From NCBI RefSeq assembly GCF_023555495.1, contig NZ_JALCZO010000002.1, positions 434,001 through 498,000 of the forward strand: DNA of 64,000 bases. The letters are read 5' to 3'. This document shows positions 45,922-54,067 of this stretch, piece by piece. The translations under genes were made by a program, and so were the position numbers. Below the pieces are notes generated by a model. The model was not told where the DNA came from and did not search any database. It saw only the letters and a list, made by a program, of their open reading frames with translations. Origin of the DNA: Polaribacter sp. Z022. GTDB lineage: Bacteria > Bacteroidota > Bacteroidia > Flavobacteriales > Flavobacteriaceae. The first letter of the stretch is position 1, and the number at the start of each line of letters is the position of its first letter.

Positions 45922-46623
45922 ATGAAAACTAAAATAATACAAATATCAGCAGGAAAAGGACCAGCAGAATGTGAATATGTAGTAGCAAAAGTGTTCAGAA
46001 TATTCTTGTTAGAATTGATAAGCAATAAGATTGATTATACAATTCTCAACAGAGAAACAGGAATAGAAAATGGCACTATACAATCTGTAAGTATTCAGCT
46101 AAAAGGAAACCAACCTGCTGATTTTTTAAAAAACTGGTTGGGCACCATTCAATGGATTGGTACTTCAACATTTAGAAAGTTTCATAAACGTAAAAACTGG
46201 TTTATAGGTTGTTTTGATGTTGATGAGGTTACTAATTTATCAGGAAAAACAATCCTAGAAAAAGACATTCAATTTCAAGCCATAAGAAGTTCTGGGGCAG
46301 GAGGTCAGCATGTAAATAAAGTAAGTTCTGCAATTAGAGCAAAACACATAAAAACAGGAATTCAAGTTTTGGTTATGGACAGCAGATCTCAACATCAGAA
46401 TAAAAAAACAGCTATAAAAAGGCTACAAGAAAAGTTGGAAGAATTTACAGTTGATCAAGCTAAAGAACAATTAAAAAATCAGTGGGAAAATCATCAAACA
46501 TTAGAAAGAGGAAATCCTGTGAGAGTTTTTAAAGGAACAGATTTTAAAGCTGTAAAAAAAGACAAATCATTTAAAAGTAAGAGAAACCAACTTAAAAATG
46601 ATTTAAGAAAACAATTAGAGTAA
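45922..46623 (+). CDS. prfH: Peptide chain release factor-like protein PrfH
   Basis: A 233-residue class-I release factor homologue without the full stop-codon recognition domain. The catalytic GGQ loop is present in RSSGAGGQHVNKVSSAIRA (Gln about 129), followed by a basic C-terminal tail (KSFKSKRNQLKNDLRKQ) that contacts rRNA. The N-terminal 110 residues differ from RF1/RF2. PrfH releases peptides from ribosomes damaged in the decoding centre so that RtcB can religate the 16S rRNA; the neighbourhood supports this role. Confidence 0.92.
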   Translation: MKTKIIQISAGKGPAECEYVVAKVFRIFLLELISNKIDYTILNRETGIENGTIQSVSIQLKGNQPADFLKNWLGTIQWIGTSTFRKFHKRKNWFIGCFDVDEVTNLSGKTILEKDIQFQAIRSSGAGGQHVNKVSSAIRAKHIKTGIQVLVMDSRSQHQNKKTAIKRLQEKLEEFTVDQAKEQLKNQWENHQTLERGNPVRVFKGTDFKAVKKDKSFKSKRNQLKNDLRKQLE

Positions 46624-46627
46624 CCAA

Positions 46628-46689
46628 TGTCACCTTGAACGCAGTCGAAAGGTCTTGTTTTAAGATTTCTCCACAAGGTCGAAATGACA
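46628..46689. repeat. Second copy of the TGTCA..TGACA palindromic repeat
   Basis: TGTCACCTTGAACGCAGTCG at the left and GGTCGAAATGACA at the right form the arms; GGTCTTGTTTTAAGATTTCTCC is the centre. The next 70 bp (46714-46782; TTATTACGAGTTTACGAAG ... TTCACTCTGTTCGCAATGA) look like a decayed copy of a related GAGTGAAG-type repeat. Confidence 0.65.
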
Positions 46690-46797
46690 AACGAAAACAA
46701 TTGGAATAAAAAGACAGTTATTACGAGTTTACGAAGTAATCTCATTAATTAAGAGCAGTTAGCTTCACTCTGTTCGCAATGAAAAAAAATAAAAAAA

Positions 46798-47355
46798 ATG
46801 ACAACAATAAATAGCAATTATGTGTTTAAAGCATTAGATGCTTATCCATATGAATTAGAAAAATGTATAGAAGCATTAAATTATGCATTATCATATAATG
46901 AAAACGATGAAATGGCATTGAGTTTAATGGGAAGAGTATATGCAGAGATTCTAAACAATTACGAAGAAGGAATTGCTAATTACAAGTTAGTGTTAGCAGA
47001 AAATATTAATAATTTAGAGGTTCAATCTCATTATATAAATGCTTTATTATGGAATGAAAATTATAATGAAGCTGAAGAATAAATCAATTATGCATTAACA
47101 GTAAAAGGATCGGATAAAGCGATGTTATATTTAAAAAAGGCAAATTTATATGAACACACAAAAGAATATACTAAAGCATTAGAAACTATTAAATTAGCTC
47201 ATATATATGCTTTTAATAATGAATTTATTGAATATTTAAAATCTGAAAAAGAAAGAATTAAAACTAAAAGTTTTATAAAAGAAGATTCAATAAATGAGAA
47301 AGAAACTGAAGCTCCAAATGAAAATATTAAGAGAAGATTTGGTTTCTTGTTCTAA
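46798..47355 (+). pseudogene. TPR protein gene with one internal stop codon
   Basis: One frame from ATG 46798 to TAA 47355 (186 codons) is broken only by TAA at 47080-47082. Upstream the frame reads LEKCIEALNYALSYNENDEM, LLWNENYNEAEE; downstream it resumes at once with INYALTVKGSDKAMLYLKKANLYE. Both halves carry the A/L/Y spacing of tetratricopeptide helices (three to four repeats). CAA to TAA (Gln) is the likely change. The intact protein would be a 185-residue TPR scaffold. It follows prfH but with repeats in between, so a functional link is uncertain. Confidence 0.8.
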
Positions 47356-47388
47356 AAAGGATGTTGGTTTTAAATCAACATCTTTTTT
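47354..47388 (+). terminator. Terminator between convergent TPR and peptidoglycan-binding-like genes
   Basis: GATGTTGGTTT and AAATCAACATC form the stem (one G-T pair), with A-run before and T6 after, so it can serve both strands. The right end touches the stop of the minus-strand gene. Confidence 0.85.
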
Positions 47389-48037
47389 ATTTAAACAAAG
47401 CATCCAAGGTTAAAACATCTAAAATACCATCAGGATAAAGATTGTTTTTTTCTTCAAAAGTTTTAATAGCATTTAAGGTTTCGATTTTATAAAGACCATC
47501 ATTAACAACAATAATACCTTTAGAAATTAATCTTTTTTGGACTTCAAAAATCAAAGCATTTTTTTGACCGTAAATCATTTTTTCTTTAGGGTCAAACATA
47601 CTTTTAATTTTCTTTATAGCTATAGATTTTAAATGAGATTGTAAATCAGTACCTGTTTGTTCTAAAAATTTTATTTCTTTATTAGAAGCTCCTTTATTTT
47701 TTAAAGAAATAGATTTTTCTAATTTAGATTCGTAATATTTTATTGTAGCTAGTTTATTAGAATATTTTTTAACAGCAATTTTAGTTTCTTCATTATCATC
47801 TTCAGGAGTTCTAACATCAATACCATTAGTAGACCATTGCATCATAACATAGCTATTTAAATCTTCTATAGCTTTGTAATAATTTAAAACCAATTCTTGG
47901 TTATGATATTCTAAATCTATTTTTTTGTCCGTTTTATAATCTACGTTAGGAGAATTATATCTTTTATATTGAGAGTATTTTCCATAACCAATTATAAATG
48001 CGATAATTAGTAAAAGAAAAATGATTAGTTGTTTCAT
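47387..48037 (-). CDS. Membrane-anchored protein with a peptidoglycan-binding-like domain
   Basis: A 216-residue protein with an N-terminal hydrophobic helix (residues 3-18, QLIIFLLLIIAFIIGY; signal anchor) and, after a helical middle (about 40-150), a C-terminal PG_binding_1-like domain (about 160-215; IFEVQKRLISKGIIVVNDGLYKIETL, IKTFEEKNNLYPDGILDVLTLDALF). It probably sits in the periplasm close to the wall. No catalytic domain is attached. Its function is unknown; the neighbours give no clear hint. Confidence 0.7.
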   Translation of the reverse strand: MKQLIIFLLLIIAFIIGYGKYSQYKRYNSPNVDYKTDKKIDLEYHNQELVLNYYKAIEDLNSYVMMQWSTNGIDVRTPEDDNEETKIAVKKYSNKLATIKYYESKLEKSISLKNKGASNKEIKFLEQTGTDLQSHLKSIAIKKIKSMFDPKEKMIYGQKNALIFEVQKRLISKGIIVVNDGLYKIETLNAIKTFEEKNNLYPDGILDVLTLDALFK

Positions 48038-48088
48038 AAGAATTTGTTTGGTTAAAACAAAAATAGGTAAAAGTTTCTAAAAAGAATC

Positions 48089-49117
48089 TTAACTATTGTT
48101 TCTGTTAGAAGAATCTCTAATTAAAAGCTCAACATCTAAAATAGTTTTAGTTAATTGTTGTTTTACAGTATTGTTTTTTATGTGTTGTAAAAATGCTATG
48201 GCTGCTTTTTTTCCAATATCTTTACTATGTTGTTCTATACTTGTTATAGATGGGGTAACCATAGAACTAAATGGTTCATTTCCAAAACCAACTAAAGCAA
48301 TTTCATTAGGTATGTTTATGTTTTGTTCCTTTAAAACTTGTAGAGCACCTAATGCAGCATAATCTCCAGCAACATAAACTGCATCTGGTCTATTTTCTAA
48401 AGAAAGTAATTCTAACATTTTTTCTCTACCTGCATCAATTGTTAAATTACATTCAATTAAAAGTTCATCATTTAAGGGTAAATTATGTTTTTCTAAAGCA
48501 TTAATATATCCTCTAATTCTATTGTTAAATATTCTAGTACGTTTAAAACCACCTATGTGTGCTATTCTTTTACAACCTTGACTAACTAAGTGGTTTACAA
48601 TTAAATGACTGCTATTATAATCATCAATTCCTATATAATCTACGTTTAAATCATTTTCTCCACGATCAAAAAGTATTAAAGGAATTCCTTTCGATTTAAT
48701 TTTTTCATAATACGATAAATCTACAGTTTCATTAGCCATAGAAGCTATAATACCATCAACTTGAGTATATAATAACGCATCAATACTATCACATTCTTTC
48801 TTATAAGATTCATTAGATTGCGTAATTATAATATTATATCCTTCTTTATTCAACACTTCTTCTAAATTCTGAAGTACAGAAGAAAAAAAGTTACTATTTG
48901 TTCTAGGAACAATAACACCCACTAATTTACTTTTTCCACTTCTTAAAGCACTAGCTAAATGATTTGGTTGATAATTTAAATTTTTAGCAACCTGTTTTAC
49001 TGCAGTTTTAGTTTTTTCACTAATTCTTGAGTCGTTATGAAGTGCTTTAGATACTGCTGCTGGTGAAATGTTTAGAACATTTGCAATATCTTTTATTGTG
49101 GTTTTTTTTTTGATAAT
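48089..49117 (-). CDS. LacI-family regulator of the KDG/KDPG cluster, non-canonical start
   Basis: The effector domain (about residues 67-340) starts LVGVIVPRTNSNFFSSVLQN and ends in LLIRDSSNRNNS. The HTH is encoded upstream in the same frame: TTIKDIANVLNISPAAVSKA followed by YQPNHLASALRSGKSK. A GTG at 48922 would delete this HTH, so the gene must start further up. Between the HTH and the in-frame TAA (49146-49144) there is no ATG, GTG or TTG. ATT at 49117 (giving (M)IKKKTTIKDIA) is the best fit, ATC or ATA less so; an A10 tract at 49102-49111 makes slippage another option. Operators lie just upstream of its own start and before kdgK, implying autorepression and repression of the sugar-acid genes. 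Confidence 0.8.
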   Translation of the reverse strand: MIKKKTTIKDIANVLNISPAAVSKALHNDSRISEKTKTAVKQVAKNLNYQPNHLASALRSGKSKLVGVIVPRTNSNFFSSVLQNLEEVLNKEGYNIIITQSNESYKKECDSIDALLYTQVDGIIASMANETVDLSYYEKIKSKGIPLILFDRGENDLNVDYIGIDDYNSSHLIVNHLVSQGCKRIAHIGGFKRTRIFNNRIRGYINALEKHNLPLNDELLIECNLTIDAGREKMLELLSLENRPDAVYVAGDYAALGALQVLKEQNINIPNEIALVGFGNEPFSSMVTPSITSIEQHSKDIGKKAAIAFLQHIKNNTVKQQLTKTILDVELLIRDSSNRNNS

Positions 49118-49132
49118 ATTTTTTTTTATATC

Positions 49133-49154
49133 TTTGCTTAATCGTTAAAGCAAA
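49133..49154. promoter_or_regulatory. LacI-type operator upstream of its own regulator
   Basis: TTTGCTTAATCGTTAAAGCA plus AA forms a 22-bp palindrome around a central CG with one mismatched pair per half. It shares GCTTAA-CG-TTAAGC with the operator at 49227-49242 and lies 16 bp before the proposed ATT start, suggesting autorepression. Confidence 0.75.
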
Positions 49155-49226
49155 TATAGTGCGATATTTTTTATAATCAAAAGAAGATAGTCAAAATATA
49201 GTCTTTTGATTTTATTTTATCAAACC

Positions 49227-49242
49227 GCTTAAACGTTTAAGC
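49227..49242. promoter_or_regulatory. Perfect LacI-type operator before kdgK
   Basis: GCTTAAACGTTTAAGC is a perfect 16-bp palindrome with central CG, 31 bp before the kdgK ATG. A TTTG (49205-49208) lies 19 bp upstream, so the operator covers the -7 region, the classical position of a repressor. Confidence 0.85.
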
Positions 49243-49273
49243 AATTAACTAAAAATATTAAATAAGAATTAAA

Positions 49274-50320
49274 ATGGGTAAAGTAGTAACTTTCGGAGAA
49301 ATCATGTTAAGATTAGCTCCACAGGGATTTTTAAGATTTTCACAAGCTAACAATTTTGATGTTGTTTACGGTGGTGGAGAATCTAACGTAGCAGTTTCAT
49401 TAGCAAATTACGGAGTAGATGTAGATTTCGTAACTCGTTTACCAAAGAATGATATTGGTGAGTGTGCAATGATGGAAATGCGTAAAAGAGGTGTAAACGT
49501 AGATAAAATTGTTTATGGAGGAGATCGTTTAGGTATCTATTTCTTAGAAACAGGAGCTGTATCTAGAGGTTCTAAAGTTGTTTACGATCGTGCTCATTCT
49601 TCAATTTCTGAAATAAAATCAGGAATGATTGATTGGGATGCTGTATTTGAAGGATGTGAGTTTTTTCACTGGACAGGTATTACACCAGCAATTTCTCAAG
49701 GAGCTGCAGATGTGTGTTTAGAAGCTGTAAAAGCTGCTAGCGCAAAAGGAATTACTATTTCTACAGATTTAAACTACCGTGCAAAATTATGGAATTTCTG
49801 TGACGCTGCTCATAGAGAGTCTATTATGACAGAATTAACTTCTTACTGTGATATTGTTTTAGGTAATGAAGAAGATGCTGAAATGCACTTTGGTATTAAA
49901 CCAGAAGGAATTTCAGTTCAAACTGAAGGACATAATGTTAAAGCTGAAGCGTTTTTATCTGTTTGTGAGCAAATGATGAAAAAGTTTCCAAGAGCTAAAA
50001 AAGTAATTACTACTTTAAGAGGTTCTATTTCTGCATCTCATAATACTTGGGCAGGAGTTTTATATGATGGTAAAACTTTATTCCAAACTCGTCAATACCA
50101 AATTACTGATATCGTAGATAGAGTAGGTGGAGGAGATTCATTTATGGGAGGTTTAATCTATGGATTATTACAATTCCCAGAAGATGACCAAAATGCATTA
50201 GATTTTGCTGTTGCTGCATCTGCATTAAAACACACTATTAAAGGTGATGCTAACTTAGCAACTGTTGCTGAAGTAGAAAAACTAATGGGTGGTGATGCAT
50301 CTGGAAGAGTAGCAAGATAA
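49274..50320 (+). CDS. kdgK: 2-keto-3-deoxygluconate kinase
   Basis: Phosphorylates 2-keto-3-deoxygluconate to KDPG. The 348-residue PfkB-family protein has the N-terminal TFGEIMLRLAP, the substrate-site YGGGESNVAVSLANYG (about 33-48), STDLNYRAKLW in the middle and the C-terminal catalytic motif RVGGGDSFMGGLIYG (base Asp about 287). The KDPG aldolase gene lies two genes downstream, which fixes the specificity better than sequence alone. Such kinases act after uronate, alginate or gluconate breakdown. Codon use is slightly GC-richer than in neighbours, as expected for high expression. Confidence 0.9.
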   Translation: MGKVVTFGEIMLRLAPQGFLRFSQANNFDVVYGGGESNVAVSLANYGVDVDFVTRLPKNDIGECAMMEMRKRGVNVDKIVYGGDRLGIYFLETGAVSRGSKVVYDRAHSSISEIKSGMIDWDAVFEGCEFFHWTGITPAISQGAADVCLEAVKAASAKGITISTDLNYRAKLWNFCDAAHRESIMTELTSYCDIVLGNEEDAEMHFGIKPEGISVQTEGHNVKAEAFLSVCEQMMKKFPRAKKVITTLRGSISASHNTWAGVLYDGKTLFQTRQYQITDIVDRVGGGDSFMGGLIYGLLQFPEDDQNALDFAVAASALKHTIKGDANLATVAEVEKLMGGDASGRVAR

Positions 50321-50346
50321 AATAACAAACAATTAAGTTTGTAAAT

Positions 50347-50399
50347 AACCTACAAGGTTTAATGCTGATAATTCTATTAGCTTTTACCTTGTAGGTTTC
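50347..50399 (+). terminator. Hairpin between kdgK and the phosphofructokinase gene
   Basis: Perfect 12-bp stem AACCTACAAGGT (50347-50358) and ACCTTGTAGGTT (50386-50397) with a 27-nt loop that itself is A/T-rich. Only a weak T-run follows, so it may attenuate rather than end the transcript. Confidence 0.6.
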
Positions 50400-50438
50400 A
50401 TTAAATATTATAACCAATCCTTAAACATTAGTATTAAA

Positions 50439-51656
50439 ATGAAAAAATCAATAGCCATAATGTGTGGTGGAGGTCCTGCTCCAGGTATAAATACAGTTAT
50501 AAGTACTTTGGCCAAAACTTTTTTAAAAGATGGTTATAATGTTATTGGTGTTCATCATGGTTATAAAGGGTTACTTTCTGAGGACCCTTCAATAGTTTTT
50601 TTCGATTTTCATAGAGCAGACAGAATTTTTAGCCTTGGAGGATCTACTTTAATTATGAGTAGATTTAAGCCTAAAGACAGTGATTTTAAGGCAGACTTTT
50701 TTAAGAAACATAATGTAAAATTATTAGTTACAATAGGAGGAGATGATACAGCTTCTACAGCTAATAGATTAACTAAATATGTAAATAGTCAAGATTTAGA
50801 TGTTGCTCATGTTCATGTACCAAAAACTATAGATAACGATTTACCATTACCTGATAGAAATCCAACTTTTGGGTTTCATACAGCAAAAGATGAAGGAGTT
50901 CGTATTGGGAATACAATTTATGAAGATGCAAGAACTAGTGAAAATTGGTTTGTAGTAGCAGCTATGGGACGTTCTGCAGGACATTTGGCTTTTGGTATTG
51001 CATCTGCATGTCATTATCAAATGATGATTATACCTGAAATGTTTAACAAAACAAAAATTACATTTGAGAAAATTATTAATATGATTATCTCATCTATTGT
51101 TAAATGTAAAATTCAAGGAATTGAATATGGTGTAGCTTTAGTTAGTGAAGGAGTATTTCACTTTATGGATGAAGATGAAATTATAAATTCTGGAATTAAT
51201 TTTACTTATGATGATCATGGTCATCCAGAATTAGGAAACGTTAGTAAATCACATATATTTAATTATTTATTACAAATTAAGTTAAAAGAACTAGGATTAG
51301 AAATAAAATCTAGACCAGTTGAATTAGGATATGAATTAAGATGTTCTAAACCAATTGCATTTGACTTAACTTTATGTACTTTATTAGGTATAGGTGTAAA
51401 AAAATTATATGATGATGGTGTTTCAGGATGTATTGTAAGTGCTAATTCTAATGGAGATATAATGCCATTATATTTAAAAGATTTTGAAGACAATGAAGGA
51501 AAAATACCTCCTAGATTAGTTGATATAAATTCTGACATGGCACAATTGTTTATTAAAAACCTTTTTTACATTAAAGAAAAGGATTATAGTGAAGCAAAAA
51601 AATATTTACCAAACCCAGAAGCATACGATTTCAAAAAAATATTAAACTGGAATTAA
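50439..51656 (+). CDS. Phosphofructokinase, pyrophosphate-type by active-site residues
   Basis: A 405-residue enzyme of the PFK-A superfamily, interconverting fructose 6-phosphate and fructose 1,6-bisphosphate. The N-terminus IAIMCGGGPAPGINTVIST is the phosphoryl-donor loop. Where ATP enzymes have GGDGS and PGTIDND, this one has GGDDTAS (about 101-107) and PKTIDNDLP (about 129-137); Asp and Lys at these positions are the hallmarks of pyrophosphate-dependent PFK. The rest (MGRSAGHLAFGIA, PEMF, RCSKPIAFDL) fits the short-form family. It lies between kdgK and the aldolase gene, a rare mix of Entner-Doudoroff and glycolytic steps. Being reversible, it could run toward hexose phosphate from ED triose products. 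Confidence 0.87.
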   Translation: MKKSIAIMCGGGPAPGINTVISTLAKTFLKDGYNVIGVHHGYKGLLSEDPSIVFFDFHRADRIFSLGGSTLIMSRFKPKDSDFKADFFKKHNVKLLVTIGGDDTASTANRLTKYVNSQDLDVAHVHVPKTIDNDLPLPDRNPTFGFHTAKDEGVRIGNTIYEDARTSENWFVVAAMGRSAGHLAFGIASACHYQMMIIPEMFNKTKITFEKIINMIISSIVKCKIQGIEYGVALVSEGVFHFMDEDEIINSGINFTYDDHGHPELGNVSKSHIFNYLLQIKLKELGLEIKSRPVELGYELRCSKPIAFDLTLCTLLGIGVKKLYDDGVSGCIVSANSNGDIMPLYLKDFEDNEGKIPPRLVDINSDMAQLFIKNLFYIKEKDYSEAKKYLPNPEAYDFKKILNWN

Positions 51657-51676
51657 AAATTAAATTAAATAATATT

Positions 51677-52345
51677 ATGGCACAATTTTCAAGATTAGAA
51701 GTAGCACAAGTAATGAAAGAAACAGGAATGATTCCTTTATTTTTTCATAGTGATATAGAATTAAGTAAAAAAGTTTTAAAAGCATGTTATGATGGTGGGG
51801 CTCGTTTAATGGAGTTTACTGCACGTGGTGATTTTGCTCACGAAGTTTTTGGTGAATTAACTAAATATGCTATTGCTGAATTACCAGGAATGATTATGGG
51901 TGTTGGTTCTGTAACAGATGCAGGTGCAGCTTCATTATACATGGCTTTAGGAGCTAATTTTATTGTAACTCCTGTATTAAGAGAAGACATTGCTATTGCA
52001 TGTAATCGTAAAAAAGTATTATGGTCTCCTGGATGTGGTACTTTAACAGAAATTACTAGAGCAGAAGAATTAGGATGTGAAATCGTAAAATTATTCCCTG
52101 GTGATATTTATGGTCCTCAATTTGTAAAAGGAGTTAAAGGTCCTCAACCTTGGACAAGTGTAATGCCAACTGGAGGTGTTGCACCAACTGAAGAAAACTT
52201 AAAAGGATGGTTTGATGCAGGTGTAACTTGTGTAGGTATGGGATCTAAATTAATTTCTAAAGAAATTATAGCTAACAAAGATTATGCAAAATTAGAGCAA
52301 GATGTAAAAGATGCTTTAGCAATTGTAAAAGCTGTTAGAAAATAA
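51677..52345 (+). CDS. eda: KDPG/KHG aldolase
   Basis: Cleaves 2-keto-3-deoxy-6-phosphogluconate to pyruvate and glyceraldehyde 3-phosphate by a Schiff base. The 222-residue class I aldolase has Glu in LMEFTARGDF (about 46), GVGSVTDAGAA, FIVTPVL, the Schiff-base Lys in CEIVKLFPGDIYGP (about 138) and the C-terminal phosphate site MPTGGVAP. It lies 20 bp after the phosphofructokinase gene and is closed by a terminator. Confidence 0.94.
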   Translation: MAQFSRLEVAQVMKETGMIPLFFHSDIELSKKVLKACYDGGARLMEFTARGDFAHEVFGELTKYAIAELPGMIMGVGSVTDAGAASLYMALGANFIVTPVLREDIAIACNRKKVLWSPGCGTLTEITRAEELGCEIVKLFPGDIYGPQFVKGVKGPQPWTSVMPTGGVAPTEENLKGWFDAGVTCVGMGSKLISKEIIANKDYAKLEQDVKDALAIVKAVRK

Positions 52346-52367
52346 ATAAGAGTAAATTAATTGAATA

Positions 52368-52400
52368 AAAAAACTCCAACTTTTTAAGTTGGAGTTTTTT
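52368..52400 (+). terminator. Terminator of the kdgK-pfk-eda cluster
   Basis: Stem AAAAAACTCCAAC and GTTGGAGTTTTTT with a 7-nt loop, 22 bp after the eda stop. Confidence 0.93.
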
Positions 52401-52449
52401 ATGTTTTATTTTTAAAGATTAATTAAATAAAGAAAGAGATATTTTAACT

Positions 52450-52809
52450 TTAGCAAACATTAGTTTTGTCATTTGTTATTCTAAAACAATTTTCTTTTCC
52501 TAAATAAAGAGGGTTTCCTTCTTCTTCAGACCAAAAACCTTCTAATATATCTTTAGTTAAACATTTATAAACAACTACACCTTTGTAAGTTTTATCTTCA
52601 TAACCATAGTATTTAAAATTTATTACAAGGATATTGTTTTTAAAAAAACCTTCACCAAATTGTTCTTGGGTATTATTAATTATCCATTTGGCATTGATTC
52701 GGTTATTTTCATTTAAAGTTAAGTGCAGTTCTCCTTTATAAGAATCATTATTTTCATCTTGATTGTTACCAATAATAGAAAACTTACCAACTAAATCTTT
52801 AATAGTCAT
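52450..52809 (-). CDS. Hypothetical beta-rich protein (119 aa)
   Basis: No signal peptide or membrane helix. The sequence alternates short strands and turns (LVGKFSIIG, YKGELHLTLNE, INAKWIIN, GEGFFKNNILVINFKYYG, GVVVYKCL, LEGFWSEE), which suggests a small lipocalin- or FABP-like barrel. I do not recognise the family. It is 31 bp downstream of the outer-membrane-protein gene on the same strand and may be co-transcribed. Confidence 0.6.
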   Translation of the reverse strand: MTIKDLVGKFSIIGNNQDENNDSYKGELHLTLNENNRINAKWIINNTQEQFGEGFFKNNILVINFKYYGYEDKTYKGVVVYKCLTKDILEGFWSEEEGNPLYLGKENCFRITNDKTNVC

Positions 52810-52840
52810 ATGTACATTTAAAAATTAATTTTTAAATGTA

Positions 52841-53362
52841 CTAAAAACGTTTTCCAATACCAATACCTATAGACCAAGTTCCAAAATTATGAGAACGATG
52901 GTCGTAAAAAACTGTTGGAGCTACATCCCAATGATTACCAAATTCAACTTCATATTCTATACCTGCTCTAATTATAAAAAGGTTTTCTGTTTTTTCATAT
53001 TCTACTCCAGTACCCAATACTAAAATCCAATTTTCATCTAATTTATAAAGAGCATCAAAAGTTAATACAACAGGAAATTCTTTTTCAACAAATAATTGAT
53101 GATCTTTTTCTATTTCAAATGTTTCTAATTCTAAATCATTATGGAAACCAAAACCCCATTTTTCATTAACCCAATATTCTAAATCTAAACCAATAGAAGG
53201 TACTATTACAGTTTTATCTCCTTCATTTGTAGCCATAGGTATATATGTATGACTAATTACAGGGCTTACTCTAAAATGTTTAAAATGATCGTGTTTGTTT
53301 TCTTGTGAAGATGCAATATAACTACACAGAATAAGTGAAGTTATAAGAATTATTTTTTTCAA
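52841..53362 (-). CDS. Outer-membrane beta-barrel-like protein
   Basis: A 173-residue exported protein: signal peptide (residues 1-19, ILITSLILCSYIASSQ), then alternating amphipathic strands (VIVPSIGLDLEYWVNEKWGFGFHNDLELE, VVLTFDALYKLDENWILVLGTGVEYE, AGIEYEVEFGNHWDVAPTVFYDH) and an aromatic C-terminus (IGIGIGKRF), as in eight-stranded barrels of the OmpA/PagL-like group. No periplasmic domain. The role is unknown. Confidence 0.75.
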   Translation of the reverse strand: MKKIILITSLILCSYIASSQENKHDHFKHFRVSPVISHTYIPMATNEGDKTVIVPSIGLDLEYWVNEKWGFGFHNDLELETFEIEKDHQLFVEKEFPVVLTFDALYKLDENWILVLGTGVEYEKTENLFIIRAGIEYEVEFGNHWDVAPTVFYDHRSHNFGTWSIGIGIGKRF

Positions 53363-53516
53363 AACTACTTAATTTGTTATTAATAAGCAGCAAATTTATG
53401 TTGACTTTTATCTAAGAAACATGACAAATGTTATTCTTTATTAAAAAGAAAAATTATCTTTTGTTTTTTTAATTTAAACACAATTATTTAAGGTTATAAA
53501 ATTGGAATTATATATT

Positions 53517-53882
53517 TTAAAGACCATTTTTATATACCCAATGATCATTTTCTTTTATAAAAAAAGAAGTTTCATGTATAAAGTTTAATGATGTGTTTTC
53601 AAAAAAATAAGCTTTAAATTCAACTGAGTTTTCTGTTGATTTTAATATTTCTAATTTTACCCATTCAACAGATTTTGTCCAAGATAATATTTCTTTTTTT
53701 TCTAGTTTAGAAGGTCTTGTTAAACTATAATGACTTTTTTGTAAATAATTAATATTAGCTAAAACAAATGCACTATATCTAGATCTCATTAAAATTTCTG
53801 CAGTAGTTACAGAGTGTATATTCTGATGTGCTTTTTTACAACAATCTTCATAAAGTTTAGTAGGATTACAGGGACATTTCAT
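53517..53882 (-). CDS. YchJ-family (SEC-C/UPF0225) protein
   Basis: A 121-residue protein starting MKCPCNPTKLYEDCCKKAH, a SEC-C-like zinc-binding motif (CxC...CC), followed by the YchJ core: LMRSRYSAFVLANINYLQKSHY and WTKSVEWVKLEIL, then a strand-rich end (ENSVEFKAYF, FIHETSFFIKENDHWVY). I chose ATG 53882, which puts the CPC motif at the N-terminus as in the family; an in-frame TTG at 53894 would add four residues. Function unknown. The 154 bp upstream of it toward 53362 hold nothing I recognise. Confidence 0.83.
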   Translation of the reverse strand: MKCPCNPTKLYEDCCKKAHQNIHSVTTAEILMRSRYSAFVLANINYLQKSHYSLTRPSKLEKKEILSWTKSVEWVKLEILKSTENSVEFKAYFFENTSLNFIHETSFFIKENDHWVYKNGL

Positions 53883-54024
53883 TTTACTTTCCAATACAAT
53901 ATTTAACTATCCTTGATTTTAGTGGGTTTGAAGTGATAGGGCAACAAATAGGATACAAATTATACATATTAAAGGAAACTAAAGAATAAATAACAATAGA
54001 TTAAAGAACAAATATAGCACAAAA

Positions 54025-54049
54025 AAAACCGCTCAAATGAGCGGTTTTT
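54025..54049 (-). terminator. Terminator of the DUF6266 gene
   Basis: AAAACCGCTC and GAGCGGTTTT form a perfect 10-bp stem with a 4-nt loop; on the minus strand it is followed by T8. Confidence 0.93.
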
Positions 54050-54067
54050 AAATACAGATAACAATTA

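Noticed and set aside
48089..48922. A LacI-type regulator lacking a DNA-binding domain, from GTG 48922
   Set aside because: A complete HTH is encoded directly upstream in the same frame; the shorter version is an artefact of searching for common start codons.
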